A stretch of 7,297 nt of DNA from Aquificaceae bacterium. GTDB lineage: Bacteria > Aquificota > Aquificia > Aquificales > Aquificaceae. This document shows positions 1 through 6,028 of the stretch, piece by piece; the stretch's first letter is position 1, and every line of letters starts with the position of its first letter. The stretch lies in assembly GCA_027049085.1 (NCBI GenBank), contig JALTVH010000018.1, forward strand, positions 1 to 7,297, given 5' to 3'. The translations under genes and the position numbers were made by a program. The notes below the pieces were generated by a model. That model saw nothing but the letters and a program-made list of their open reading frames with translations, ran no database searches and had not been told where the DNA came from.

Positions 1-1240
1 AGAGAAGGTCAGGGTACTTTCCGAGAACCGCCTGCATGGCTCCAATGGACATGGTGTTGGGCATGCAGCCGTAGGGTGAGAGTTCGCAGATCATGTGGGC
101 ATGCTTGTTGAGGTAGGCATAGAGTGCCTTGCCGATAAGCATGTGGCCCTCACCGCCAGAAAGCCTGAAGTAGAAATAAGGTCTTGCAAGCCTGCGGAGT
201 TCCTCCTGAGGAGGGAGTCTGTTAGGGATGTTACCGAGAGCCTTCCTGAGCCTGTTGTAGGTAAAGTGATATAGCCACAGAAGGAGCTTTACCACAGACC
301 TCTTGAGGTGATACTTTTCAATAAACTGTTTTGACTCTTCCATCTTCCAGAGTTCCATGTTGATCAGGTAGTCCATCCAGATGGCTATCGGCGGGGGAAT
401 GACCTCAGCTCCTTCCGATTCAAGCCACCTTTTGATGTTGTAGTTACCGTCTCCCTCGTGGGTCTGGAGCCAGAACTCACCAGTTATTTTCACCCGTGGC
501 TTGACCCTGAGCCTGTTAACCTCCACTTCATCCCAGAGTTCCCTAACCTCCCTCAGAGCCTTCACAAAGTATGGTGTCGTTATGTGCCAGATCAGTGATC
601 CCCACTTCTCACCGCGAAGCGGTCTCTTTCTGAACCTCTCATAAAGAAGCTCTATACTTTGCTTTAGAACCTCATCAGTTTTTCCAGGTACAACCTCGTA
701 GGGACGCACAGCGTACTCCATATCTGTCATGAGGTCGCCTATGAACATTGAGTAGATCAGCCCGAAGGTTAGGGGCATGGTAATCTCAAGTCCGCCTTCA
801 CTCTGCTCCATCTGGAGGAGGTCAAGGAGAAAGAGCCTGAAGTCTTTCATATCAAGTCCTTCAAGGACTCTTTCGTATGACTCGTGGTACTGGCCGAACC
901 TGCAGGGACCGCAGGCACCAACGGTGACGAAGATGTAGTTATCCTTCACCTTCTCAGCGCCTTCCTTCTGGGACCTCTCCATAAGGAACCTTGCAAGGTT
1001 GCCAGCGGTGAAGGTTGTGGGACAGCAGGCTCCCGTGTCTATGAATTCCTTGCCGATGTCAAGATCCCGTCTTTCTATGTTCGGAAGAGGCTCAGCCCTG
1101 TAGCCCATGTTTTCCAGAGCACCCTGCATGAGCCTTTCGTGCTTCCAGGTAAGTCCCCCAAAGAGAAGGGTTACCTTTGAGCGTTCCTCCCGCCTGAAGG
1201 GGCGGGGTTTATAGGCCCTGTAATGCTGAACTGCTTCCAT
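1..1240 (-). CDS. 2-hydroxyacyl-CoA dehydratase / CoA-activase-related protein, C-terminus cut by window edge
   Basis: The reverse strand is open for 413 codons from an ATG at 1240 to the left edge, so the C-terminus is missing. It resembles the uncharacterised CoA-activase-associated family (COG3581/DUF2229-like), relatives of the Fe-S subunits of 2-hydroxyacyl-CoA dehydratases. Supporting motifs are DTGACCPTTF (about 68-77), GACGPCRFGQY (108-118), SGGEGHMLIGK (361-371) and CELSPYGCMPNTMS (385-398). Cysteines C72, C73, C110, C113, C385 and C392 could hold an iron-sulfur cluster; this is inference. No signal peptide or membrane segment is seen, so it is probably cytosolic. The visible part starts directly in this domain, without an N-terminal ASKHA ATPase domain; a separate activase gene may lie further left. 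The start is fixed by a perfect GGAGGTGA five bases upstream. It overlaps the end of the tetR gene by 32 nt and is probably co-transcribed with it. Substrate and exact reaction cannot be told. Confidence 0.8.
   Translation of the reverse strand, partial: MEAVQHYRAYKPRPFRREERSKVTLLFGGLTWKHERLMQGALENMGYRAEPLPNIERRDLDIGKEFIDTGACCPTTFTAGNLARFLMERSQKEGAEKVKDNYIFVTVGACGPCRFGQYHESYERVLEGLDMKDFRLFLLDLLQMEQSEGGLEITMPLTFGLIYSMFIGDLMTDMEYAVRPYEVVPGKTDEVLKQSIELLYERFRKRPLRGEKWGSLIWHITTPYFVKALREVRELWDEVEVNRLRVKPRVKITGEFWLQTHEGDGNYNIKRWLESEGAEVIPPPIAIWMDYLINMELWKMEESKQFIEKYHLKRSVVKLLLWLYHFTYNRLRKALGNIPNRLPPQEELRRLARPYFYFRLSGGEGHMLIGKALYAYLNKHAHMICELSPYGCMPNTMSIGAMQAVLGKYPDLL
1189..1206 (-). other. GC hairpin just after the tetR stop, inside the activase-related gene
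   Basis: CCCGCC and GGCGGG form a 6-bp all-GC stem with a 6-base loop. In the minus-strand mRNA it begins about 34 nt after the activase-related start codon and directly after the tetR stop codon (1209-1211). No U-run follows, so it is unlikely to be an intrinsic terminator. It may pause ribosomes or polymerase, or simply reflect codon choice for Pro-Arg-Pro and Arg-Arg. Confidence 0.3.
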
Positions 1241-1820
1241 GACTCTCACCTCCCTCGCTTTCCTTCCACAGACCTCTCAGACCAAAGTCAAGAACCTCCC
1301 TTGCGACCTCCCAGGTGTTCACCTCCTCGCTGTCAAGGAGTGAAAGGATCACCTCCTTCAAAGCCCCCACGATGCTCCTTGCGATTATCTGTGTGTCACA
1401 CTCTCTCAGGAGGCCGAGGGATATTCCCTTCTCAAGGGAATCCCTTATCATCTGGGTGACCTCTTCAAAGAACTCGTCGGTAGCCCTCATCAGCTCTGGG
1501 TCAGAATTCCTTTCAAGAACTATCCTCGCAAGCTCCCTTTCCTCAAGGGCAAAATCTATGACACCTGCGATATTCTCAACTATCTGCCTGACAGGATCAT
1601 CGCCAGGGTCAATGACTTTTATGATCCGCCTGAGTTCTGAAACAACTTCCTTGAGGAGTTCCTTAAATATTTCTTCCTTACTTCTGAAGTGCAGATAGAA
1701 GGTCCCCCTCGCAACCCCTGCCTCATCAATGATATGGCTTATCTGGGCGTTGTAAAAGCCCCTTTCGGAAAAAACCTTTTTCGCCGCCTCTAAGAGCCTC
1801 CCTCTTGTCTGAACTGACAT
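1209..1820 (-). CDS. TetR/AcrR-family transcriptional regulator
   Basis: This 203-residue protein has the usual TetR length and layout. The N-terminal helix-turn-helix spans about residues 6-52, with LLEAAKKVFSERGF leading in and the hallmark recognition stretch VARGTFYLHFRSKEEIF at 36-52. The rest is the helical ligand-binding and dimerisation domain, which is divergent and does not name a ligand. The ATG at 1820 is the only upstream choice, because an in-frame TAG lies three codons before it; no Shine-Dalgarno is visible. The last ~17 residues (ESEGGESHGSSSALQGL) are low-complexity and probably exist because the frame reads through the next gene's ribosome binding site. The gene is divergent from the propeller-AAA+ operon and overlaps the activase-related gene. 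I infer that it represses its own transcript and possibly senses an acyl-CoA or related metabolite; the ligand is a guess from context. Confidence 0.92.
   Translation of the reverse strand: MSVQTRGRLLEAAKKVFSERGFYNAQISHIIDEAGVARGTFYLHFRSKEEIFKELLKEVVSELRRIIKVIDPGDDPVRQIVENIAGVIDFALEERELARIVLERNSDPELMRATDEFFEEVTQMIRDSLEKGISLGLLRECDTQIIARSIVGALKEVILSLLDSEEVNTWEVAREVLDFGLRGLWKESEGGESHGSSSALQGL
1246..1253 (-). promoter_or_regulatory. Strong ribosome binding site for the activase-related gene
   Basis: On the minus strand the sequence is GGAGGTGA, an 8-base match to the 16S anti-Shine-Dalgarno tail, five bases before the ATG at 1240. It lies inside the last codons of the tetR gene, so ribosomes finishing the repressor pass directly over it. 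It decides the start of the downstream gene. Confidence 0.85.
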
Positions 1821-1826
1821 GTCAGT
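1813..1826. promoter_or_regulatory. Candidate TetR operator: perfect 14-bp palindrome on the tetR start codon
   Basis: ACTGACATGTCAGT equals its own reverse complement. It straddles the start codon of the divergent tetR gene and lies about 10 bases downstream of the TATAAT box at 1837-1842. A bound dimer here would block transcription of tetR and the activase-related gene. TetR regulators commonly bind such palindromes beside their own genes. The link to this particular protein is inferred. Confidence 0.55.
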
Positions 1827-1882
1827 CTAATAAAGAATTATAGGATATGGGCCTCATTTTTATGATCCCTGTCAACTCTAAT
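1820..1882 (+). repeat. Imperfect direct repeat in the divergent gap
   Basis: TGTCAGTCTAAT at 1820-1831 recurs as TGTCAACTCTAAT at 1870-1882, with one inserted base and one substitution. The copies lie 50-51 bp apart, close to five helical turns. The first copy is the right half of the palindrome on the tetR start, so the second could be an auxiliary half-site for the same repressor. With so short a match, chance remains possible. Confidence 0.3.
1837..1842 (-). promoter_or_regulatory. Consensus -10 box for tetR
   Basis: The minus strand reads TATAAT, a perfect sigma-70 -10 hexamer. Transcription would start near 1829-1830, giving a leader of only about 10 nt before the ATG at 1820. The -35 position at normal spacing (about 1860-1865, TCATAA on the minus strand) is poor. 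A good TTGACA exists on the same strand at 1870-1875, but it is 27 bp away, too far for ordinary use. Confidence 0.5.
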
Positions 1883-1919
1883 CAAAAACATGGTTAAGAA
1901 GGCGCCGATAACTTAACAT
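1861..1919 (+). promoter_or_regulatory. Probable promoter zone for the propeller-AAA+ operon
   Basis: The divergent gap between the two start codons must hold the plus-strand promoter. Two weak -10 candidates are visible. TATGAT at 1861-1866 matches the consensus at 5 of 6 positions and would give a leader of about 50 nt. TAACAT at 1914-1919 would start transcription almost exactly at the ATG at 1927. Neither has a good -35 hexamer. A 6-bp inverted repeat, GTTAAG (1893-1898) and CTTAAC (1912-1917), lies between them and could be an operator or chance. Confidence 0.3.
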
Positions 1920-1926
1920 ATTCCTC

Positions 1927-4740
1927 ATGAAATTTCTTCAGAAGATCAGAGGCAAAGCCCAGGAGTCAGAACATAGCGGGGAAGAGTTTACCCTTGGTCC
2001 CCTTAAGCTTATCAGATCAGAGGAACTTGAAAGAGATCCTGATGCAAAGATTGAGGAGTACTGGATTGAGGCAATAGATTCAAGTGACGACGGTTACTGG
2101 ACCCTTGTTGGGAGGCGCTACGGCGTCTTCCAGCTCTTTGAGTGGACGGGAGAGATAAAAAGGCTCCCAGCAAGGCCCCCTTCCCAGTCAGTTACAGACA
2201 TCGTCTTCAGCGGAAGATACCTTGCCATCTGTGCCTCACCATACCTTGCAATTTACTACCTCAACGACCTGAGAGACCCTTCAAGCTGGAAAACCCACAG
2301 GATCTCACAGGAGGGCCTCAGGCCCACAGGCGGTCTTGATATAAGAAAGGGAACTCTTGCCTTTGGAGTTGTGGGCGAAAAGGTTTATACGATAGACCTG
2401 AGCGCTGACCTTTCTCAGGACACCGTTGAGTTCAAAAGCACCTTTATATACAGGGATGCGGAAATAGGAGACCTCAAGAAGATCGTAATCCTGCCAAGCG
2501 GAAGGCTGGCCCTCGGTGGCACCTCTGGTACAGCGATCTACAGCGTGGGAGGGAACCTCCTCAAAAAACTGCCTTATGCACCCTCAAAGGCCATTGCAAA
2601 CCTTGATGAGAAGCTAATCATTGCGGACTCAATAACGGGAAAACTCATACTTTACAATCCACAGCTTGACAGCTACGAGAAGGAACTTCCTTTGGATCAC
2701 GGTGTCTCTTCCCTTGATCTGTCGCCTGACGGGCGCTTTGTCTTCACGGCAGACAGCGAGGAAAACAGGCTGGGAGTCATAGACCTTGAGGAAGGTGTGC
2801 ACCTTGGCTTTATAGAAGGTTACGGCTACAGCGTTGTGAGCGTTGCGGGAGACGGATGCATCTACACTTCAAGGTACGAGGATGTTGAGGATAAAAGGCT
2901 CTATTACCTTGAGAAGTTTGAAACAAATCTGATAGATTTCCTCTATCCAAAAGACCGCCAGAAGCAGATCATCAAAAACGCCCAGAAGCTCTTAAAAGAA
3001 ACTCTGAAAAAGGCAAAGAACACCAGCAGTGAAGAAGATCTTCAGAACATAAGAGAGTTTAAAGACCTTGAGAGCCTTGAGGTTCCTATAAAGGAGGTGC
3101 GGAGGATAATCAAGAATGCCCAGAAGGAGATTGAAAATCGAGCCTGTGAAATCTTCATTGAGAAGGTTGAAAGCCACATCAGAGAGGGAACAGTTACAGG
3201 GGAACACTTTAGCGACATAGAAAATAGGATTGAGACCGCAGAAGACTCTCAAAAGAAAAGACTTGAAGAACTCAGAGAAAAAACACGAAGGTACTTTGAG
3301 GATGAACTAAAAGAATGGATTGAGAAAGTCAGAACAGCGGTCAGGAATGCCAGAACAAGCGATATAAGGGACCTTGAAGCCCTTGAGGAGGTAAAAAAGG
3401 CAAGGGAGTTCATCTCAAGGCTCCCAAGGGACATGTACAATCAGTCCCTTGACCTGCTTGTAAGGACCCTTCAGGAAAAGATAATAGAGGAGAGGCTCAG
3501 GACCTTCTCAATCTCGATAAAAGAAGGGGAGGTAGTTTTCGGCAGGGAAACCTTCCCTAAGTTCAGGGGCGAAGTGAGGAAACTCAGATGGTCAACCAAA
3601 GTTGAGGAAAAGGTCCTTGAGGATGGAATAGTTTACGGAAAGCTTATCTTTGAGAGGGAAGACGGCCTCATAGCTGAGCCAAAACGTTACAACAATATTC
3701 TTAAGCAGGATGAGCTCAAGCACTTTCCCGAGTGGGTGAGCAGGTACCTGAAACACCTCAACGGTCTGCTTTCCAGACAGGCACTCCCCCTGAGGGAACC
3801 TGTTAGTTTTGAAGATACTCCCTGGTTTGTCCAGAACCTTGAAAAACTTGCCTCACTGCTCAAAGAACAGCTTGAGTACAGAGAGGGGATCCTGATCCTT
3901 GAAGGGGATGCAGGCGTTGGAAAGAACTTCTTGGTGGAGGTTTTCTGTGCCCTCACCCAGAGACCTCTCTTTATAGTCCCCTGCAACTCCAAGATGGAGA
4001 AGGAAGACATCACCTTCGTTTACGAGTACGACCCCAGGCGCGGAACAAAGAGAGTTTACTCTGACCTTGTAAAAGCCCTTCAGACCCCAGGAGCGGTGAT
4101 CTACCTTGACGAGATCAACACCCTTCCTCCTTCACTCGTTAAGATCTTCAATCCCCTCTTTGACTACAGGCGTTACCTTGTCCTATCTTATGGCGAAACG
4201 ATAAAAGCAAGGGAAGATGTTTTGATCCTTGGCGGGATGAATCCCCAGAACTACCTCGGTGTTTCCGAACTGCCTCAGGATATAAAGTCAAGGGCTGATG
4301 TGATGTTTGTTGATTATCCGCCCTTTGAGGATGATAGGGGATTCTACTATCCCGATGAGGCGCTGATACTTAAAGACTATATTCCTTCCCTCTCAGATCT
4401 CGGCAGGGAAGACTTCACCTATATCTGGTATCTCGTAGTCAACGACATTCAGACCCAGAGAGGTAAGGAACTCTTAACAGATGATCGGGAAAGGGATGTT
4501 AACCTCCTTTTTGATCTTCTCAGAATCGCCACCGAGATAAGGAAGGCATACAGGATGTACCAGACCCAGCAGTCAGAAGAACCTGTTGAGTTCGTCTTCT
4601 CTATAAGGGACACGATCAGGTGCGCCAGGAGGCTGAGAAAATACGGAAGTGCTAAGAAGGCGGTGGAAGAGACGATCATTCCCAAGATCAGCTCCCCCCT
4701 TGAAAAGGAGATAGTCAGGAGCATCATTGAGAGGACGTGA
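1927..4740 (+). CDS. Beta-propeller / coiled-coil / MoxR-like AAA+ ATPase fusion, 937 residues
   Basis: Three parts are visible. Residues about 50-335 form repeated beta-strand units resembling propeller blades, such as GVFQLFEWTGEIKRLP, RLALGGTSGTAIYSVGG and LDLSPDGRFVFTADSE. Residues about 340-525 are charged and helical with coiled-coil character. After a beta-rich linker (526-595), residues about 630-937 form an AAA+ module of the MoxR/dynein-related type (AAA_5-like): Walker A GDAGVGKN (660-667), Walker B AVIYLDE (723-729), a sensor-1 segment GGMNPQN (769-775), a candidate arginine finger at R789 in DIKSRA, and a candidate sensor-2 arginine at R894 in SIRD. The Walker A Ser/Thr is replaced by N667. 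There is no signal peptide or membrane segment, so it is probably cytosolic. The ATG at 1927 is forced by an upstream in-frame TAA, and no Shine-Dalgarno is seen. It likely remodels a partner recognised by the propeller; that partner is unknown. A distant link to large ATPases annotated as DNA-repair ATPases (DUF3686 type) is possible but untested. Confidence 0.85.
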   Translation: MKFLQKIRGKAQESEHSGEEFTLGPLKLIRSEELERDPDAKIEEYWIEAIDSSDDGYWTLVGRRYGVFQLFEWTGEIKRLPARPPSQSVTDIVFSGRYLAICASPYLAIYYLNDLRDPSSWKTHRISQEGLRPTGGLDIRKGTLAFGVVGEKVYTIDLSADLSQDTVEFKSTFIYRDAEIGDLKKIVILPSGRLALGGTSGTAIYSVGGNLLKKLPYAPSKAIANLDEKLIIADSITGKLILYNPQLDSYEKELPLDHGVSSLDLSPDGRFVFTADSEENRLGVIDLEEGVHLGFIEGYGYSVVSVAGDGCIYTSRYEDVEDKRLYYLEKFETNLIDFLYPKDRQKQIIKNAQKLLKETLKKAKNTSSEEDLQNIREFKDLESLEVPIKEVRRIIKNAQKEIENRACEIFIEKVESHIREGTVTGEHFSDIENRIETAEDSQKKRLEELREKTRRYFEDELKEWIEKVRTAVRNARTSDIRDLEALEEVKKAREFISRLPRDMYNQSLDLLVRTLQEKIIEERLRTFSISIKEGEVVFGRETFPKFRGEVRKLRWSTKVEEKVLEDGIVYGKLIFEREDGLIAEPKRYNNILKQDELKHFPEWVSRYLKHLNGLLSRQALPLREPVSFEDTPWFVQNLEKLASLLKEQLEYREGILILEGDAGVGKNFLVEVFCALTQRPLFIVPCNSKMEKEDITFVYEYDPRRGTKRVYSDLVKALQTPGAVIYLDEINTLPPSLVKIFNPLFDYRRYLVLSYGETIKAREDVLILGGMNPQNYLGVSELPQDIKSRADVMFVDYPPFEDDRGFYYPDEALILKDYIPSLSDLGREDFTYIWYLVVNDIQTQRGKELLTDDRERDVNLLFDLLRIATEIRKAYRMYQTQQSEEPVEFVFSIRDTIRCARRLRKYGSAKKAVEETIIPKISSPLEKEIVRSIIERT

Positions 4741-5447
4741 GCGAGCTTGTCATACACGGAAAGAACCCGATCATTGAAGCCCTCAGGAGCGGGAGGGAAA
4801 TAGAGAAGATCTACGTTGCCCACGACTCCCATCCTCCCCACCAGGTTCTGAAGCTCGCAAAGGAAAGGGGGATAAAGGTTCAGAAGGTTTCAAGAAAAAA
4901 GGTTGAAGATCTTGCAGGCACAAAAAAGACTCAGGGGATCGTTGCCCTCCTCAGCCCCGTTGAGTACAGGTCAAGCCTTGAGCTCTTCAAAGCTACCATA
5001 GAGAGGCAGACCTTTTTCATAGCCCCGGACCACATAAGCGATCCTCAGAATCTCGGTAATCTTTTAAGAACCTGTGAGGTTCTGGGTGGTTCAGGTGCCC
5101 TTCTCCCAAGGGAAAGGTCTGTCCCTGTAAACCAGACGGTGGTCAAGGCTTCCTCGGGCGCTATCTTCCATCTTATAGTGGCAAAGGTGGTTAACCTTGC
5201 GAGGGAGCTGAGAGAGTTCAAAAAGATGGGCGGCTGGATAGTTTCTGTGGAGAAGGGAGGTAAGGACATAAGGGAAGTCCAGATTCCCCTTCCCTGTGCC
5301 CTTGTGCTTGGCTCAGAAGACAGGGGAGTGAGCAAAAACATCCTTGAGATCTCCGACCTTATCGTCACGATTCCCATGAGAGGAAAGGTCTCCTCCCTCA
5401 ATGTTTCCTCCGCAGGCGCCATAGCTATGTGGGAGGTCTTCAGGTGA
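4737..5447 (+). CDS. rlmB: TrmH/SpoU-family rRNA 2'-O-methyltransferase, RlmB-like
   Basis: This 236-residue protein has the two-part build of RlmB, which uses S-adenosylmethionine to methylate the ribose of a 23S rRNA guanosine (G2251 in E. coli numbering). Residues about 5-75 match the N-terminal L30e-like substrate-binding domain (HGKNPIIEAL, then KTQGIVALL). The SPOUT catalytic domain follows. Its three motifs are DPQNLGNLLRTCE (102-114, with R111), LVLGSEDRG (189-197) and IPMRGKVSSLNVSSAGA (212-228, with N222), which form the trefoil-knot cofactor site. Motif 1 has Asn108 where many relatives have Ala. The start is a GTG whose last two bases overlap the TGA of the ATPase gene (GTGA), suggesting coupled translation. 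The family is certain; the exact target nucleotide is inferred, and a related TrmH-family specificity is possible. Confidence 0.9.
   Translation: MSELVIHGKNPIIEALRSGREIEKIYVAHDSHPPHQVLKLAKERGIKVQKVSRKKVEDLAGTKKTQGIVALLSPVEYRSSLELFKATIERQTFFIAPDHISDPQNLGNLLRTCEVLGGSGALLPRERSVPVNQTVVKASSGAIFHLIVAKVVNLARELREFKKMGGWIVSVEKGGKDIREVQIPLPCALVLGSEDRGVSKNILEISDLIVTIPMRGKVSSLNVSSAGAIAMWEVFR
5432..5436 (+). promoter_or_regulatory. Ribosome binding site setting the exonuclease start
   Basis: GGAGG lies within the 3' end of the methyltransferase gene, seven bases before the GTG at 5444. It lies downstream of the alternative GTG at 5429, so it cannot serve that codon. This supports the shorter protein. Confidence 0.75.
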
Positions 5448-6028
5448 GGGATCACCTCCTTGACGGAACCTTTGTGGCTATTGACGTTGAGACAACGGGA
5501 TTTGACATAAAGAACGCTGAGATAATTGACCTTGGAGCTGTAAGAGTGGAAGGGGGGATCATCACCGAGACCTTCTCAACCCTTGTTGACCCGGGATTCT
5601 TCATACCTGACCACATCAGAGAGCTGACAGGAATTACCAATGCGATGATAGTGGGCAGTCCCAGAATTGAGTCCGCCCTTCCAGAGTTCATTGAGTTCAT
5701 CGGCGACGACATAATTGTGGGCCACAACATTACCCAGGACCTCAGATTCCTCGGAAAGTACAGCTCTTTTGTACCGGGTGCCAACCTCAAGAGACCCTTC
5801 ATCTGCACCCTTCAGCTATCAAGAAAGATCCTTCCCCGCCTACCTTCTTACTCTTTGAAAAACGTTGCTGACAGCCTCGGGATCAGCTACCAGAGGCTTC
5901 ACAGAGCCCTTGATGACGCAAAGGTTACCGCTTTCATCTTCCTTGATCTCCTTGAGATGCTATGGAATGATTACGGGATAGACGATTACTTCTCCATCAA
6001 AAAGCTTTCAAAAACAGGGAGGCTGTAA
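5444..6028 (+). CDS. DnaQ-like (DEDDh) 3'-5' exonuclease
   Basis: This is a 194-residue single-domain exonuclease of the type found in DNA polymerase III epsilon and the PolC exonuclease domain. All catalytic residues are present: D14 and E16 in AIDVETTG (Exo I), D99 in VGHNITQDLRFL (Exo II), and H153 and D158 in HRALDDAKVTA (Exo III, DEDDh type). The fold normally uses two metal ions to remove nucleotides from 3' ends of DNA or RNA. An upstream GTG at 5429 is in frame, but I prefer the GTG at 5444. It follows GGAGG by seven bases and overlaps the TGA of the methyltransferase gene as GTGA, the same junction as the one upstream. Without polymerase or partner-binding domains it could be a proofreading subunit, a repair nuclease or an RNase T-like trimming enzyme. 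The rRNA methyltransferase next door makes an RNA role conceivable, but this is not shown. Confidence 0.9.
   Translation: MRDHLLDGTFVAIDVETTGFDIKNAEIIDLGAVRVEGGIITETFSTLVDPGFFIPDHIRELTGITNAMIVGSPRIESALPEFIEFIGDDIIVGHNITQDLRFLGKYSSFVPGANLKRPFICTLQLSRKILPRLPSYSLKNVADSLGISYQRLHRALDDAKVTAFIFLDLLEMLWNDYGIDDYFSIKKLSKTGRL
6017..6022 (+). promoter_or_regulatory. Ribosome binding site for the NDUFA9-like dehydrogenase gene
   Basis: GGGAGG lies six bases upstream of the ATG at 6029, inside the last codons of the exonuclease gene. Confidence 0.75.

Noticed and set aside
884..1180. Plus-strand open frame of 98 codons
   Set aside because: It lies antisense to the activase-related gene, which has recognisable motifs and a strong ribosome binding site; the plus-strand product shows no family pattern.
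1315..1698. Plus-strand open frame opposite tetR
   Set aside because: It is Ser/Leu-rich and antisense to a clear TetR gene, as expected of a shadow frame.
1837..1875. TTGACA (1870-1875, minus) paired with TATAAT (1837-1842) as a full sigma-70 promoter
   Set aside because: The spacing is 27 bp, against the usual 16-18 bp, so only the -10 box is kept as a feature.
1893..1917. GTTAAG/CTTAAC inverted repeat as a terminator or definite operator
   Set aside because: Only 6 bp with a 13-base loop and no T-run; it is not concentric with the nearby GGCGCC and could easily be chance.
4449..4841. Minus-strand open frame across the ATPase/methyltransferase junction
   Set aside because: It spans two well-supported genes on the other strand and shows no ribosome binding site or family signal.
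5045..5455. Minus-strand open frame opposite the rRNA methyltransferase
   Set aside because: It is antisense to all three conserved SPOUT motifs; no independent evidence for coding.
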